Shown: positions 23,759 to 32,591, numbered from the stretch's first letter. The stretch is DNA of 50,411 bases from an uncultured Arsenicibacter sp. (GCF_945952095.1 NZ_CAMFHL010000022.1:1-50411); one strand, 5' to 3'. Notes: a model not told the origin generated them from the letters alone. Program-made: numbers and translations.

Positions 23759-25891
23759 ATGATTGCCAGTGCACCGCTTACGTCTGATAATCCTACCGAC
23801 TATCTCAAACGCTACTACGGTTACGACCGCTTCCGCCCGATGCAGGAAGACATTATCCGCTCGGTTCTGTCGGGACGGGATACGGTGGTGTTAATGCCGA
23901 CGGGGGGCGGTAAATCGGTTTGTTTTCAGATTCCGGCCGTTATGAAGCCGGGGGTATGCGTGGTGGTTTCGCCGCTGATTGCCCTGATGAAAGATCAGGT
24001 CGAGGCGCTGCATCTGAATGGTATTTCTGCCGCATACCTCAACAGTACACAATCGTCCAAAGAGCAGCGGCAGATTGAAACCGATGCGCTGGCGGGTAAG
24101 ATCAAGCTGTTGTATGTCTCCCCCGAGAAACTGCTGAGTGAAAGCATGTTTATCTTTCTCCAGCAATTACAGCTGTCCCTGTTCGCAATCGACGAAGCCC
24201 ATTGTATTTCGTCCTGGGGGCATGATTTCCGGCCGGAATACACACAGCTGAATGTGCTGAAAAAACATTTTCCACATGTAACAACAGTGGCGCTGACAGC
24301 CACGGCCGATAAACTGACGCGGCAGGACATTGCTCAGCGCCTCAACATGAACGATCCGGCCGTATTTATTGCCTCGTTTAACCGCCCGAACCTGAGCCTG
24401 CAGGTATTGCCGGGGACCAACCGTTTCCAGCAGATTGTGCGGCTGCTGAATATGAAACCTGATACGTCGGGGGTGATTTACTGCCTGAGCCGGAAATCAA
24501 CGGAGTCACTGGCGGCGAAGCTGCAGGAAAAAGGGTTTATGGCGGGGTTCTACCATGCCGGTATGAGTGCACAGGAGCGGTCGATGGTGCAGGAGATGTT
24601 CCTGAAAGACGATATCCGGATCATGTGCGCGACCATTGCCTTCGGGATGGGGATTGATAAGTCGAATGTGCGGTGGGTAATCCACTACAACATGCCCAAA
24701 AACATCGAAAGCTTTTATCAGGAAATCGGACGGGCGGGCCGCGATGGGCTTAACTCGGATACGGTCCTGTTTTACAGCTTTGCCGATGTGGCGACGTACA
24801 AGGAGATGCTGACCGAAAACAATCCGGCGAACCTCGGGCTACAGCTCGCCAAGCTCGAACGGATGCAGCAATATGCCGATGCCCATACCTGTCGCCGGCA
24901 GATTCTGCTGAGCTACTTTTCGGAAGAACTGACCGAGCCGTGCGGCAACTGTGATGTCTGCCGGAATCCGCGGGTTACCTTCGATGGCACCATCATTGCC
25001 CAAAAGGCGCTTTCGGCCATTCTGCGGCTGAAGGAACGGGTGCCGATGAACCTGCTGATTGATGTTTTGCGGGGTTCCCGCAGCCAGCAGGTGCTCATGA
25101 ACGGCTACGATAAAATTAAAACCTACGGGGCCGGTGCGGATCTCAAATTCGACGAGTGGCGGAATTATCTTCAGCAACTGATCAATGTCGGGGTTATTGA
25201 AATTGCCTATGACCAGCATTATGCCCTGAAAAAAGGCATTCTGGGCGACGGGGTGCTGTTTCAGGGGAAAAAGGTAGACCTTGTCCGGTCCGACGATGCG
25301 CCGAAGGTGGTGGTTGAGAAACCGAAAACCAAAACCGAGCAGGCCAAAGATGAACTGCTCGACCGCCTCAAAGCGCTCCGGAAACAAATTGCCGACGAGC
25401 AGAATGTGCCGCCCTATGTGGTCTTTACCGATACGACCCTCGAAGACATGGCCCGGCTGCGGCCGACTACGCCCGATGGCCTGCGCAATGTCAGCGGGGT
25501 GGGTGAGCGGAAACTCCAGTTATTTGGCCCTCGCTTCCTGAAGGAAATTGTCGGCTACATAACCGGCAAGGCAAAAGACGGCAACACCCTCCGTGGTTCC
25601 ACGCAGTTGCTGACGCTGGAACTCTATAACCAGGGAATGAGCATGGAAGAGATTGCTGCCGAACGAAAGCTGACAACCGGCTCGATTGCCAACCACCTTG
25701 TTCACCTCTTCAAGGCAGGGTATAGCATTGATATTGAAGCGCTCATCAGCCAGCAGGATGCGCTCGAAATCGAAGCGGCCATTAACGAGGTCGGGCTTGC
25801 CGAGGGGCGGCTGAAGCCGGTATACGACTACCTGAACGGCCGCTATGATTACGGCAAAATTCAGCTCGTTGCCGGGTTGATGGAAGGTTGA
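23759..25891 (+). CDS. recQ: ATP-dependent DNA helicase RecQ
   Basis: A 710-residue 3'-5' DNA helicase acting in recombination and repair. Domains in order: DEAD-like helicase with PTGGGKSVCFQIPA (Walker A, about residues 46-59) and DEAHCISSWGHDFRPEY (motif II and aromatic loop, about 145-161). Next is a helicase C domain with QEIGRAGRDGL (about 320-330). The zinc-binding RQC part follows with CRRQILLSYF and CGNCDVC (about 377-402), then a winged helix, an HRDC domain (about 525-600, with NVSGVGERKL) and a C-terminal HTH domain (MSMEEIAAERKLTTGSIANHL). All parts look intact. It ends before the 37-38 bp repeat array. Confidence 0.97.
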   Translation: MIASAPLTSDNPTDYLKRYYGYDRFRPMQEDIIRSVLSGRDTVVLMPTGGGKSVCFQIPAVMKPGVCVVVSPLIALMKDQVEALHLNGISAAYLNSTQSSKEQRQIETDALAGKIKLLYVSPEKLLSESMFIFLQQLQLSLFAIDEAHCISSWGHDFRPEYTQLNVLKKHFPHVTTVALTATADKLTRQDIAQRLNMNDPAVFIASFNRPNLSLQVLPGTNRFQQIVRLLNMKPDTSGVIYCLSRKSTESLAAKLQEKGFMAGFYHAGMSAQERSMVQEMFLKDDIRIMCATIAFGMGIDKSNVRWVIHYNMPKNIESFYQEIGRAGRDGLNSDTVLFYSFADVATYKEMLTENNPANLGLQLAKLERMQQYADAHTCRRQILLSYFSEELTEPCGNCDVCRNPRVTFDGTIIAQKALSAILRLKERVPMNLLIDVLRGSRSQQVLMNGYDKIKTYGAGADLKFDEWRNYLQQLINVGVIEIAYDQHYALKKGILGDGVLFQGKKVDLVRSDDAPKVVVEKPKTKTEQAKDELLDRLKALRKQIADEQNVPPYVVFTDTTLEDMARLRPTTPDGLRNVSGVGERKLQLFGPRFLKEIVGYITGKAKDGNTLRGSTQLLTLELYNQGMSMEEIAAERKLTTGSIANHLVHLFKAGYSIDIEALISQQDALEIEAAINEVGLAEGRLKPVYDYLNGRYDYGKIQLVAGLMEG

Positions 25892-25986
25892 TTTTTGGGT
25901 TCTGGTGGTTGTTATGTTCTGAGTTGCTGGTTGTTGCTGTGTTCTGAGTTACTGTTGGTTCTAATGGTTCTGCTGGTAACTAACAA
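25892..25986. repeat. Inverted, degenerate copies of the adjacent tandem array
   Basis: Between the recQ stop and the array the plus strand is full of GGTTCTGGTGGTTG, GAGTTGCTGGTTGTTGC and GTTACTGTTGGTTCT. These are reverse complements of the array units at 25987-26184. Together the two blocks form a large imperfect inverted repeat. Confidence 0.7.
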
Positions 25987-26184
25987 CAATCAGTAACCAC
26001 CAGCAACAAAAAAACTACCAGTAACCAACAGAACCACCAGCAACCAAAAAACTATCAGTAACCAACAGAACCATCAGCAACCAAAAAACTATCAGTAACC
26101 AACAGAACCACCAGCAACCAAAAAAACTATCAGTAACCAACAGAACCATCAGCAACCAAAAAAATACCAGTAACCACCAGAACG
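25987..26184. repeat. Tandem repeat array, unit 37-38 bp
   Basis: The marker CAGTAACC occurs at 25991, 26019, 26056, 26093, 26131 and 26168, giving steps of 28, 37, 37, 38 and 37. Each full unit reads roughly CAGTAACCAACAGAACCA, then (C/T)CAGCAACC and an A-run. CCACC and CCATC variants alternate from unit to unit. The unit length is not a multiple of three and there are no unique spacers, so it is neither coding nor CRISPR. It sits between two converging genes. Confidence 0.9.
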
Positions 26185-26229
26185 GAGCGTGTAAACAATG
26201 GTGTGGGCTGTTAGTGCTTTTGTATTGGT

Positions 26230-26757
26230 TCAGTCGTTAACGACCATATATTTCTGCTTCATGTTCTGAATAAACCAGGAGAAGCCGCTGAAGGCGACAC
26301 ACGAAATGCCCACCAGCCACATAGCTCCGCTCAGAGTCATATACGACCATTTCCCCTGATTCAGGCCGGAAATCAGACCGATCAGCATCAGGAAAAAACC
26401 CGCACCGCCCAGCAGCGCATCGCGCAGGCTGTTGCCGTAGTTCTGGCGGAGGTAATACGCCCCGTAGGCCTTGTTACGCGTTTCGAACACAATATCATCC
26501 AGACTCGCCTGGGCCATATTCTCCTGCTTAAGGGTCAGGGCATCGCGGTAGGTCTCCTGCAAAGTACCGACGGCATCAGAGCTGGCTTCCAGCATGGCCT
26601 TGTCGATAGCGGTTTCGAACGGCAGGCCAATCCACATATAGTATTCGACCTCACAGGCCATATGGTCAACTAGTTCGCTGAGCAGCGATTCATCAGAACC
26701 ATTCTGGATGAGGTGATGGCGTAACCGGGTGATTTGTTGGGAAGAAAGCTTTTCCAT
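26230..26757 (-). CDS. PadR-operon membrane protein with a TonB-like RNKxYGAY motif
   Basis: A 175-residue protein of unknown function. Residues 1-75 are helical and resemble the cytoplasmic part of proteins encoded next to PadR regulators (LSSQQITRLRHHLIQNG, SELVDHMACEVE). Residues 86-107 read DDIVFETRNKAYGAYYLRQNY, which matches the N-terminal motif of Bacteroidota TonB proteins. Two transmembrane helices follow (about 113-131 and 142-163), and a short basic tail. The gene starts 44 bases after padR and is almost certainly cotranscribed with it. No TonB C-terminal domain is present, so it is not itself a TonB protein. Confidence 0.75.
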   Translation of the reverse strand: MEKLSSQQITRLRHHLIQNGSDESLLSELVDHMACEVEYYMWIGLPFETAIDKAMLEASSDAVGTLQETYRDALTLKQENMAQASLDDIVFETRNKAYGAYYLRQNYGNSLRDALLGGAGFFLMLIGLISGLNQGKWSYMTLSGAMWLVGISCVAFSGFSWFIQNMKQKYMVVND

Positions 26758-26801
26758 AAGGCTACTTCATTTTTGTGTGCGTATGAAAAGGTCGTTTGGA
26801 A

Positions 26802-27158
26802 TCAGGAATGCCCCAGCGATAAGGATGAGGGCGGAAACAGGAGCGCACGCATGGCGTCCATAAAACGTTCAAAATCAGAAACTTTTTGAATGGCAGTTTC
26901 AGTGCCACGCGGGGTAAGCGAATAGTACTTCCGCAAACGGCCATCGACTTCTACGGATTTGGTAACCAGCAGACCGTCTTGTTCCAGTTTGTGGAGCACC
27001 GGATAAAGCGCGCCGAATGTGAGCGTAATCTGCCCCTTGGTACGTTCTTTAACCGCTTGCGTGATTTCATAACCATACATTGTACCCCGCTCGGCCAGAA
27101 GCTTCAAGACGATGGTCTTGAGTACCCCGCGTAAAAATTCACTGGTCGAAGATTCCAT
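26802..27158 (-). CDS. PadR-family transcriptional regulator
   Basis: A 118-residue winged-helix repressor. The body shows LRGVLKTIVLKLLAERGTMYGYEITQ (helices 1-3), GQITLTFGALYPVLHKLEQDGLL (recognition helix) and VEVDGRLRKYYSLTPRG (wing), followed by a short dimerisation helix. The ATG at 27158 (MESSTSEF) is chosen; an in-frame start at 27182 would lie on top of the promoter. It heads a two-gene operon with the TonB-motif membrane protein. An AT-rich palindrome lies inside its own promoter, suggesting autorepression. Confidence 0.92.
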   Translation of the reverse strand: MESSTSEFLRGVLKTIVLKLLAERGTMYGYEITQAVKERTKGQITLTFGALYPVLHKLEQDGLLVTKSVEVDGRLRKYYSLTPRGTETAIQKVSDFERFMDAMRALLFPPSSLSLGHS

Positions 27159-27179
27159 ATGGCATTGTCTAGTTTGGTA

Positions 27180-27209
27180 CAAATATATATAGTTAAATTA
27201 TATATGCAA
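27180..27209 (-). promoter_or_regulatory. Promoter of the padR operon
   Basis: On the minus strand TTG (27209-27207) is followed after exactly 19 bases by TATATTTG (27187-27180). This is a full match to the Bacteroidota consensus TTG-N19-TAnnTTTG and the best promoter in the window. The implied start site is about 15 bases before the padR ATG. Confidence 0.7.
27185..27205. promoter_or_regulatory. Candidate PadR operator
   Basis: A 21-bp imperfect palindrome with perfect ATATATA and TATATAT arms around GTTAAAT; nine of ten base pairs match. It fills the spacer of the padR promoter, a position where bound PadR would block RNA polymerase. Binding is inferred from position and symmetry. Confidence 0.5.
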
Positions 27210-27262
27210 GAAAAAGTGTGGATATGTCAGCTATAGCTTACCGGCTTGTATGGGATAGATAC

Positions 27263-27301
27263 AAAAACGCCGGTAAATGCATAAAGCATACCGGCGTTTT
27301 T
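27263..27301. terminator. Bidirectional terminator downstream of the 172-residue gene
   Basis: Perfect 13-bp arms (AAAAACGCCGGTA and complement) with a 13-base loop and T-runs on both strands. On the minus strand it ends the gene at 27322-27840. Confidence 0.88.
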
Positions 27302-27321
27302 TAGAAAAAACAGTATCAGGA

Positions 27322-27840
27322 TTATGAAACCTGTTTAAAATCCTCCACAGTAAGGTGTTGTCCCTTATCACTGGTAAACGACAGTGAATAAAGACTGTTA
27401 TTTTGATTCTGCTGGGATATACCGGTCAGGCGATGCGGAGCAACCGAATAGGTAGTGACCGTACCGCGCTGATTGTCAGTAATGACCAGCAACGACTTTT
27501 CCCGATAGTAGTTGACCGTCAGGTGATTCTGGGTGGAAACGATACTTGGTTTACCCAGTCCGTCCGTTTCCGGTTTGGCGTCAATTGTCTCCGGTGCCCC
27601 TTGCTGTGTGTATAGCTGAACAAGGTCAGCAAAAACACCGGTCAGTTTTGCTTTCAGGGCATGATTCGAAAAGTCGGAAATCATCAGCATTCCGTTCTGC
27701 CACTGGCCCATACCACCCAGCGCGGGGTGATTAAACTGGGCCTGTTTACCGTGCCCCAGCGATAGCTGGTTAAACAAATGTGTTACCACTTCTTCGCTGA
27801 GCGTATGGGTCTGCGCAATCTGCGCGATGGATGTTGCCAT
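27322..27840 (-). CDS. Conserved hypothetical protein, 172 residues
   Basis: I cannot assign a function. The N-terminal third shows LSEEVVTHLFNQLSLGHGKQAQF, then a glycine-rich NHPALGGMGQWQNGMLMISDF and SNHALKAKLTGVFADLVQLY. Similar glycine/tryptophan stretches are familiar from uncharacterised proteins in many Gram-negative bacteria. The C-terminal half is polar and beta-rich. There is no signal peptide or transmembrane helix. It is a monocistronic gene between two bidirectional terminators. Confidence 0.7.
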   Translation of the reverse strand: MATSIAQIAQTHTLSEEVVTHLFNQLSLGHGKQAQFNHPALGGMGQWQNGMLMISDFSNHALKAKLTGVFADLVQLYTQQGAPETIDAKPETDGLGKPSIVSTQNHLTVNYYREKSLLVITDNQRGTVTTYSVAPHRLTGISQQNQNNSLYSLSFTSDKGQHLTVEDFKQVS

Positions 27841-27910
27841 AGTATTGTTGTTTATAGTATAACCGCCTGAAAACGAAAAACGTTTTCGGGACCGGCTACA
27901 GAGCTGTCAT

Positions 27911-27945
27911 GAAAAAGCCCTCCTGATGATCAGAAGGGCTTTTTC
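27911..27945. terminator. Terminator downstream of the S9 peptidase gene
   Basis: Perfect 11-bp arms (GAAAAAGCCCT and complement) with a 13-base loop end one base before the S9 peptidase stop codon region. T-runs are present on both strands. Confidence 0.85.
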
Positions 27946-27946
27946 G

Positions 27947-30900
27947 TTAATTCGCTTCGCTGTCCGAAAGCGTGGCAATCCGCTTTTCGATGTGCTCATC
28001 GAGGTCGAGCTTCTGAACCCCTTTCAGCCACCATTCAGGCGCTGGTTTGCCTTTCAGGTGGTAGTCAAAAAACTCCATCATCCGCAGTGCGTAATCCTTA
28101 CGGTTCGGCAGTTTCGCCAGGCCGTGGTTTTCGCCTTTGTACTGGACCATCACAACCGGCTTTTTCTGACGGCGCAGGGCATTATAGAATTCAATGCCCT
28201 GGGTAAAGTCAACGGCACCGTCCTTGTCATTGTGCAGCATCAGCAACGGCGTCTGTACATTTTTGACATGGTACATCGGCGAGTTACGGTGGTAGGCTTC
28301 CCAGTTTTCCCACGGAGCGACTAAACGACCCTGTGAACCCTCGAAAATGGCCCCGTTACCGCCACCTGAGTTCCAGTAGATCAGGTTGTACATCGAAATC
28401 ATGTCGGTCAGCGGCGCACCGGCAGCGGCAGCCTTGAACATATTGGTCTGGGTAATCAGGAAGCTCGTCTGATAACCGCCCCACGAGTGACCGTGAACAC
28501 CAATTTTGGTCTCGTCGATTACGCCGGTTTTCAGTGCCGCCTTCACCCCCGGCAATACGCACCAAACGGCTGACATGCCCGGGTCGTTCATTTTATATAC
28601 GATATCCGGAATAAACACCGCGTAGCCGTTTGAGGTATACAGGCTTGGGTTCCAGCCCGTTCCTGAATAAGCAGGGTTCGCAAAACTGTGCAGTGTCTGC
28701 GACAGTTTTTCGTAGTAATATACCACCGTCGGGTATTTTTTACCAGTTTCGTAGCCCGCCGGCAGGAATAAAGCTCCCTGCAACGAATCACCTTTATCGC
28801 TCACGTAGTTAACCAGCTGCACGCCCGGTGACCAGGCATATTTATCGAAGGCCGGTGCATTTTTTGAAACTTGTTTGCCGGCTGCCAGATCAGCACTTGA
28901 CGATACGAAATACTGACGGGGCTGGGTAAAGCTCTCCCGGCCGAATACATACACACCGGCTTTTTTGGCTTTGTTCAGGCTGCCGATAGAGGCATCTTCC
29001 CACAACAAGCGCGTTACCTTACCGTTTTCGATGCGGCTGATACCGCTTTTCTTGGTCCATTCACCGTAGGTCCGGACATAGACAGGCTGCTTCAGATCGA
29101 TGCCTTTTTCGTCCGGGTCAAGCGAGAAGCGATTCTGGAAGCGGATTTTCTCGCGTTTGCCGGTTTGGGTCAGGTTCAGGGCGGTCAGTGGTTTGCCTTT
29201 GGCATCCTTGCCGTCCATAGCCGGTACCTGCCAGATATCCCAGCCGTCGCTCAGCAGCACGTATTTGCTGTCGCTCGACCAGCCGATGGGCGACTGAGGC
29301 GGGGTTGTCTGGTTGTGGTCGTCGTCGGTATCGACAAACGATGTTGGCAGTCCTTTGGTAATATTCCGGCTGGTGCGGGTTGCCATGTCATACACAAAGA
29401 AGTGAATGCCTTCCCAGTACAGGAACTTTGTGCCATCCGGCGAGGGCTGCGGACTTGCCGCAAAGCCAGGCAGGTAGTGCTTTTCGCGGATTTTCTCGCG
29501 TTTGCCGGTTTTCAGGTCAATCAGGTAATAGTCGGCGTAGTTATGGCCGTCGAGGTTGGCGTCAAGTTCGTAGTTGCTGTTGTCGCTGCCAAGGGCGTAT
29601 AGCTCTTTCGGTGCAACGCTTACGGTGCGGAGGCTGCTGTCGGCCAGACGCGTAAAAGTTTTTGTGGCGGCGTTGTACATGGCCAGGTAGCTGTAGTTTT
29701 TATCCTGCGCTTCCTGCACCTGCTGCCGTGATTGCAGGCGCTTGTCCTGCCAGTGCCAGATCGTTACCTCCGGTTTATCGGCATCGTCTTTTTTGTCGCC
29801 CATGGCGACCGGAGCCGTTTTGGTTGAGTCGGCCGGTTTTAACCGGGCAAGCGCTTTCTGCAAATCCTCCAGCGACTTGATGGTTGTGTCCGCCTTGATT
29901 TTAGCCCAGGGCTCGGTTGGATTCGGCTTCGCGGCTTTGGTAGTATCCTTCTTTGCGGTTGCAACCGGTTTCTTATCGTCTTTTCTGGCCGGTTCCAGCT
30001 TATGAATGCCGAAGAACACACGGCTCAGGTCTTCCGACCAATAAGGTGTACGGTTCGGGCTGATGGTCATGCCTTTCGGAAACGCAAGACTATCCGTTTT
30101 AGGATTATAAACCACCAGTTCAGGCAGACCGGTCAGGTTCTTCACCCCCAATACGCTCGTAAGCTCTGCCTTGAACTTCTCGTCTTTCACGCTTTTGAGC
30201 AGCGCCAGGGCGTCGCCTTTGTCGGTCCAGTTCAGAGACTGGTAACGGGCCTTATCACTGTCCATGGTCAGCAGCACACCCGACTGCATGTTGCGCAGCT
30301 GCAGGCCGTTGCCTGCCCGTTCGCCGGCATCGACAGCGAGGGCCAGCCAGTCGCCCTTCTTCGAAAACGACATTTCGGCGATGTTGCCTATGTTCTGGGT
30401 TTTGGCCGTGCTGAGATCATACAGCAGCAAATCGCTTCCTTTCGCGGCATCTGCTGAGGCTGCGCCGGGGCCTGCCGGTGCACCGCCCATGGCTGGTGTG
30501 CCGGTCAGCAGAATGGCCAGGTGCGAGGCTTTTTCGCCGTTAAAGGCAAAGCTTTTCACGCGGTCAAATTCCGTTTTTTTATTACCGCTCAGGTCTACAA
30601 GAAAGAGCTTGTCGGGTACCGGTTTGCTGCCGGGTTTGGCCGCCGCTTTTTTGTCCTTGTCTTTCGCAAAAACCTTGAACGCAATCCACTTACTGTCGTC
30701 CGAAAAAGTGATTTGCGGCATCGTTACCGAGCCAATCGGGTAGGAGTACCGCGTGGTATCGGCGGTTTTCTGGATGACCAGATCGGCGTCGCCTTCATTG
30801 GGGGCCAGTACGTAGGCAAACCACTGTCCGTCAGGCGATAGCTGGGTGCTGCCGAAGGAGCCGATGGCCTTCCAGGCGGCGACTTCTTTCCAGGATAAAG

Positions 30901-30970
30901 CGGGTTTGGGTTTGGGCTGAGCCATTGCCACTGACGAAATCAGCAGCAAGAGGAGGTAAAATGATCGCAT
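27947..30970 (-). CDS. S9-family prolyl oligopeptidase-like serine peptidase, secreted
   Basis: A 1007-residue peptidase, longer than the common 600-700-residue S9 members because of a long N-terminal beta-propeller region with inserts. A signal peptide (MRSFYLLLLLISSVAMAQ) starts it. Propeller blades follow, with LSPDGQWFAYVL, SDDSKWIAFKVF and SSDSKYVLLSDGWD. Lys/Ala/Pro-rich linkers at about 325-395 look disordered. The C-terminal alpha/beta-hydrolase domain carries GVHGHSWGGYQTS (Ser near residue 827), LHNDKDGAVDFTQG (Asp near 917) and KGENHGL (His near 947). It probably trims peptides in the periplasm. It is monocistronic and ends at a bidirectional terminator. Confidence 0.92.
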   Translation of the reverse strand: MRSFYLLLLLISSVAMAQPKPKPALSWKEVAAWKAIGSFGSTQLSPDGQWFAYVLAPNEGDADLVIQKTADTTRYSYPIGSVTMPQITFSDDSKWIAFKVFAKDKDKKAAAKPGSKPVPDKLFLVDLSGNKKTEFDRVKSFAFNGEKASHLAILLTGTPAMGGAPAGPGAASADAAKGSDLLLYDLSTAKTQNIGNIAEMSFSKKGDWLALAVDAGERAGNGLQLRNMQSGVLLTMDSDKARYQSLNWTDKGDALALLKSVKDEKFKAELTSVLGVKNLTGLPELVVYNPKTDSLAFPKGMTISPNRTPYWSEDLSRVFFGIHKLEPARKDDKKPVATAKKDTTKAAKPNPTEPWAKIKADTTIKSLEDLQKALARLKPADSTKTAPVAMGDKKDDADKPEVTIWHWQDKRLQSRQQVQEAQDKNYSYLAMYNAATKTFTRLADSSLRTVSVAPKELYALGSDNSNYELDANLDGHNYADYYLIDLKTGKREKIREKHYLPGFAASPQPSPDGTKFLYWEGIHFFVYDMATRTSRNITKGLPTSFVDTDDDHNQTTPPQSPIGWSSDSKYVLLSDGWDIWQVPAMDGKDAKGKPLTALNLTQTGKREKIRFQNRFSLDPDEKGIDLKQPVYVRTYGEWTKKSGISRIENGKVTRLLWEDASIGSLNKAKKAGVYVFGRESFTQPRQYFVSSSADLAAGKQVSKNAPAFDKYAWSPGVQLVNYVSDKGDSLQGALFLPAGYETGKKYPTVVYYYEKLSQTLHSFANPAYSGTGWNPSLYTSNGYAVFIPDIVYKMNDPGMSAVWCVLPGVKAALKTGVIDETKIGVHGHSWGGYQTSFLITQTNMFKAAAAGAPLTDMISMYNLIYWNSGGGNGAIFEGSQGRLVAPWENWEAYHRNSPMYHVKNVQTPLLMLHNDKDGAVDFTQGIEFYNALRRQKKPVVMVQYKGENHGLAKLPNRKDYALRMMEFFDYHLKGKPAPEWWLKGVQKLDLDEHIEKRIATLSDSEAN

Positions 30971-31076
30971 AGCGAATAGGTTTGATTGATGATTGAATAG
31001 TTAACCGGTTGCTGGTGAACCATTCAGCTACGAAAGATACTAAAAAGTGGAAAGAGTTAATTGATGGCTACAAAAA

Positions 31077-31104
31077 AGCCCTGTCGGCAAGCGCAGGCAG
31101 GGCT
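31077..31104 (-). terminator. Terminator of the secreted repeat-protein gene
   Basis: AGCCCTG and CAGGGCT arms, with further partial pairing inside, are followed on the minus strand by six T. It lies 24 bases beyond the stop codon at 31128. Confidence 0.78.
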
Positions 31105-31127
31105 GAGACAGAAGGGATCAGGTGCGT

Positions 31128-32591
31128 CTACTGACTGATTTTGAGGGTTGCTTTGACCTCATACACCAGCCGCCCGCCATTGCCGTAGCCAAGGCTTTTA
31201 ACGGATGCCGTATAGGTCGCCGGAATGATCAGGCTATGCCCCACCAGCACGCTGTCGGTCGCCGTTGGGACGCGCCCCAATGACCAGACGGCGGGGTCAT
31301 TCCATAGACCGGATTGAACAGTGAAAAAGGCAGGTGATCCGGAAGGCTCAGGCGCAAATTTCATGAGCCAGCCCGCTTTTGAGCCGGATGTTTGTCCCTG
31401 TCTTTCAGATAGCTGCCCGTCGGTAGAGGTTGTCAGGCCGGTAACCAGATAGCCACCGTCCTGTGTTGCGACCAGCGAGGTGATATCTTCCTGCCGGCTA
31501 CCACCAAATGACTGCGCCCAGACCAGCGTACCATCATCTTTAACCTTCGTAAGGCGTATATCTGATGCATTATCGGCAGCGTTGTCTCCCACGATGTAGG
31601 TATCTGCCCGGGTGATGATCGCGTACATCGGGCTGAATTGCTGACGATTGTTTATCGGTAATTCCCAGATCTTCTGCCCGGTGAGGTCTGTCTTGGCAAG
31701 TACCGCGTTGTTGGGCGTGGAATAGGCATTGCTGCCGCTGCCGACCAGATACCCGTTTTGAGCTGGTGCCGGTAGTATACACCGCACTGCGTTGATAAAG
31801 GCATACGTTTCAAAGGGAATCGAACCGGATGTCTGATTATCGGTCAGTTTGGCAATACCGCCAAAGTTCGGACCGTATGAGAGGCCGTTAAATGAGTAGG
31901 AATACAATTCGCTGGTCAGCATGTATCCGCCATCGGGAGCATTTACTGCCGCATAGGCGTACGGGCCCGGAACGCGCCGGTCCACATCGCGGTAGAATTT
32001 CCATTGTACCTGACCCGTCGCATTAAGCCTGTATATCGATCGCGAAAGCAGTCCGCTGGCAAAACTATATTCGTTACCGGCCAGCAGAAATCCACCGTCG
32101 GGCGTTTCCAGAACACTTGTTAACGCATAATAACCACTCGTAACCTTGATCGTTGATAGCAGCGACAGGCAACCTGACGGAGCGAGTTGCATCAGAAAAA
32201 AATGATAGTCATTCCTGCCGTAAAACGTGTATTGTCCGATGATAAATACCTCGCCACGACGGGTCCGGATTAACTTCCGGGCAAAAACGGCGGTTACCGA
32301 ATCCCCGTTGACTTTGTCAGGTAATGCGATGGCCGTTGACCATGCCAGCGTATTCGGGGGCGTCAGTTTAGAGATAGAAGACAACCCGCTGTTAAACGAC
32401 TGCATGACAAAATAACCGTCATCCGAAGCCGGTACGGCCTGAATGTCTGAAATGGTACGCCCGGATGATTCAAAAACGGATTGCCACTGGAGTGTTGGTG
32501 CCTGTGCCCGCAGGCTGGCCGACGTACAGAAAAACAGGTGAATGAGGATCAGGCAAGTCCGTTGGTGTGCAAATGAGTACATACGTTTCAT
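31128..32591 (-). CDS. Secreted repeat (beta-propeller-like) protein, unknown function
   Basis: A 487-residue exported protein that I cannot assign further. An N-terminal signal peptide (hydrophobic LILIHLFFCTSASL) is followed by several copies of a repeat built around DGGY/DGGF: TPDGGFLLAGNEY, APDGGYMLTSELY and TQDGGYLVTGLTTSTDG. Similar repeats occur in secreted Bacteroidota proteins with delta-60/propeller folds. The last ~75 residues (from SGLWNDPAVWSLG to the end) resemble the start of a carbohydrate- or surface-related beta-domain often seen in such proteins. No clear type IX sorting domain is visible at the C-terminus. Confidence 0.7.
   Translation of the reverse strand: MKRMYSFAHQRTCLILIHLFFCTSASLRAQAPTLQWQSVFESSGRTISDIQAVPASDDGYFVMQSFNSGLSSISKLTPPNTLAWSTAIALPDKVNGDSVTAVFARKLIRTRRGEVFIIGQYTFYGRNDYHFFLMQLAPSGCLSLLSTIKVTSGYYALTSVLETPDGGFLLAGNEYSFASGLLSRSIYRLNATGQVQWKFYRDVDRRVPGPYAYAAVNAPDGGYMLTSELYSYSFNGLSYGPNFGGIAKLTDNQTSGSIPFETYAFINAVRCILPAPAQNGYLVGSGSNAYSTPNNAVLAKTDLTGQKIWELPINNRQQFSPMYAIITRADTYIVGDNAADNASDIRLTKVKDDGTLVWAQSFGGSRQEDITSLVATQDGGYLVTGLTTSTDGQLSERQGQTSGSKAGWLMKFAPEPSGSPAFFTVQSGLWNDPAVWSLGRVPTATDSVLVGHSLIIPATYTASVKSLGYGNGGRLVYEVKATLKISQ

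Noticed and set aside
25987..26184. Possible CRISPR array
   Set aside because: The period is 37-38 bp in total with no unique spacers between repeats, and no cas genes are present. It is a plain tandem repeat.
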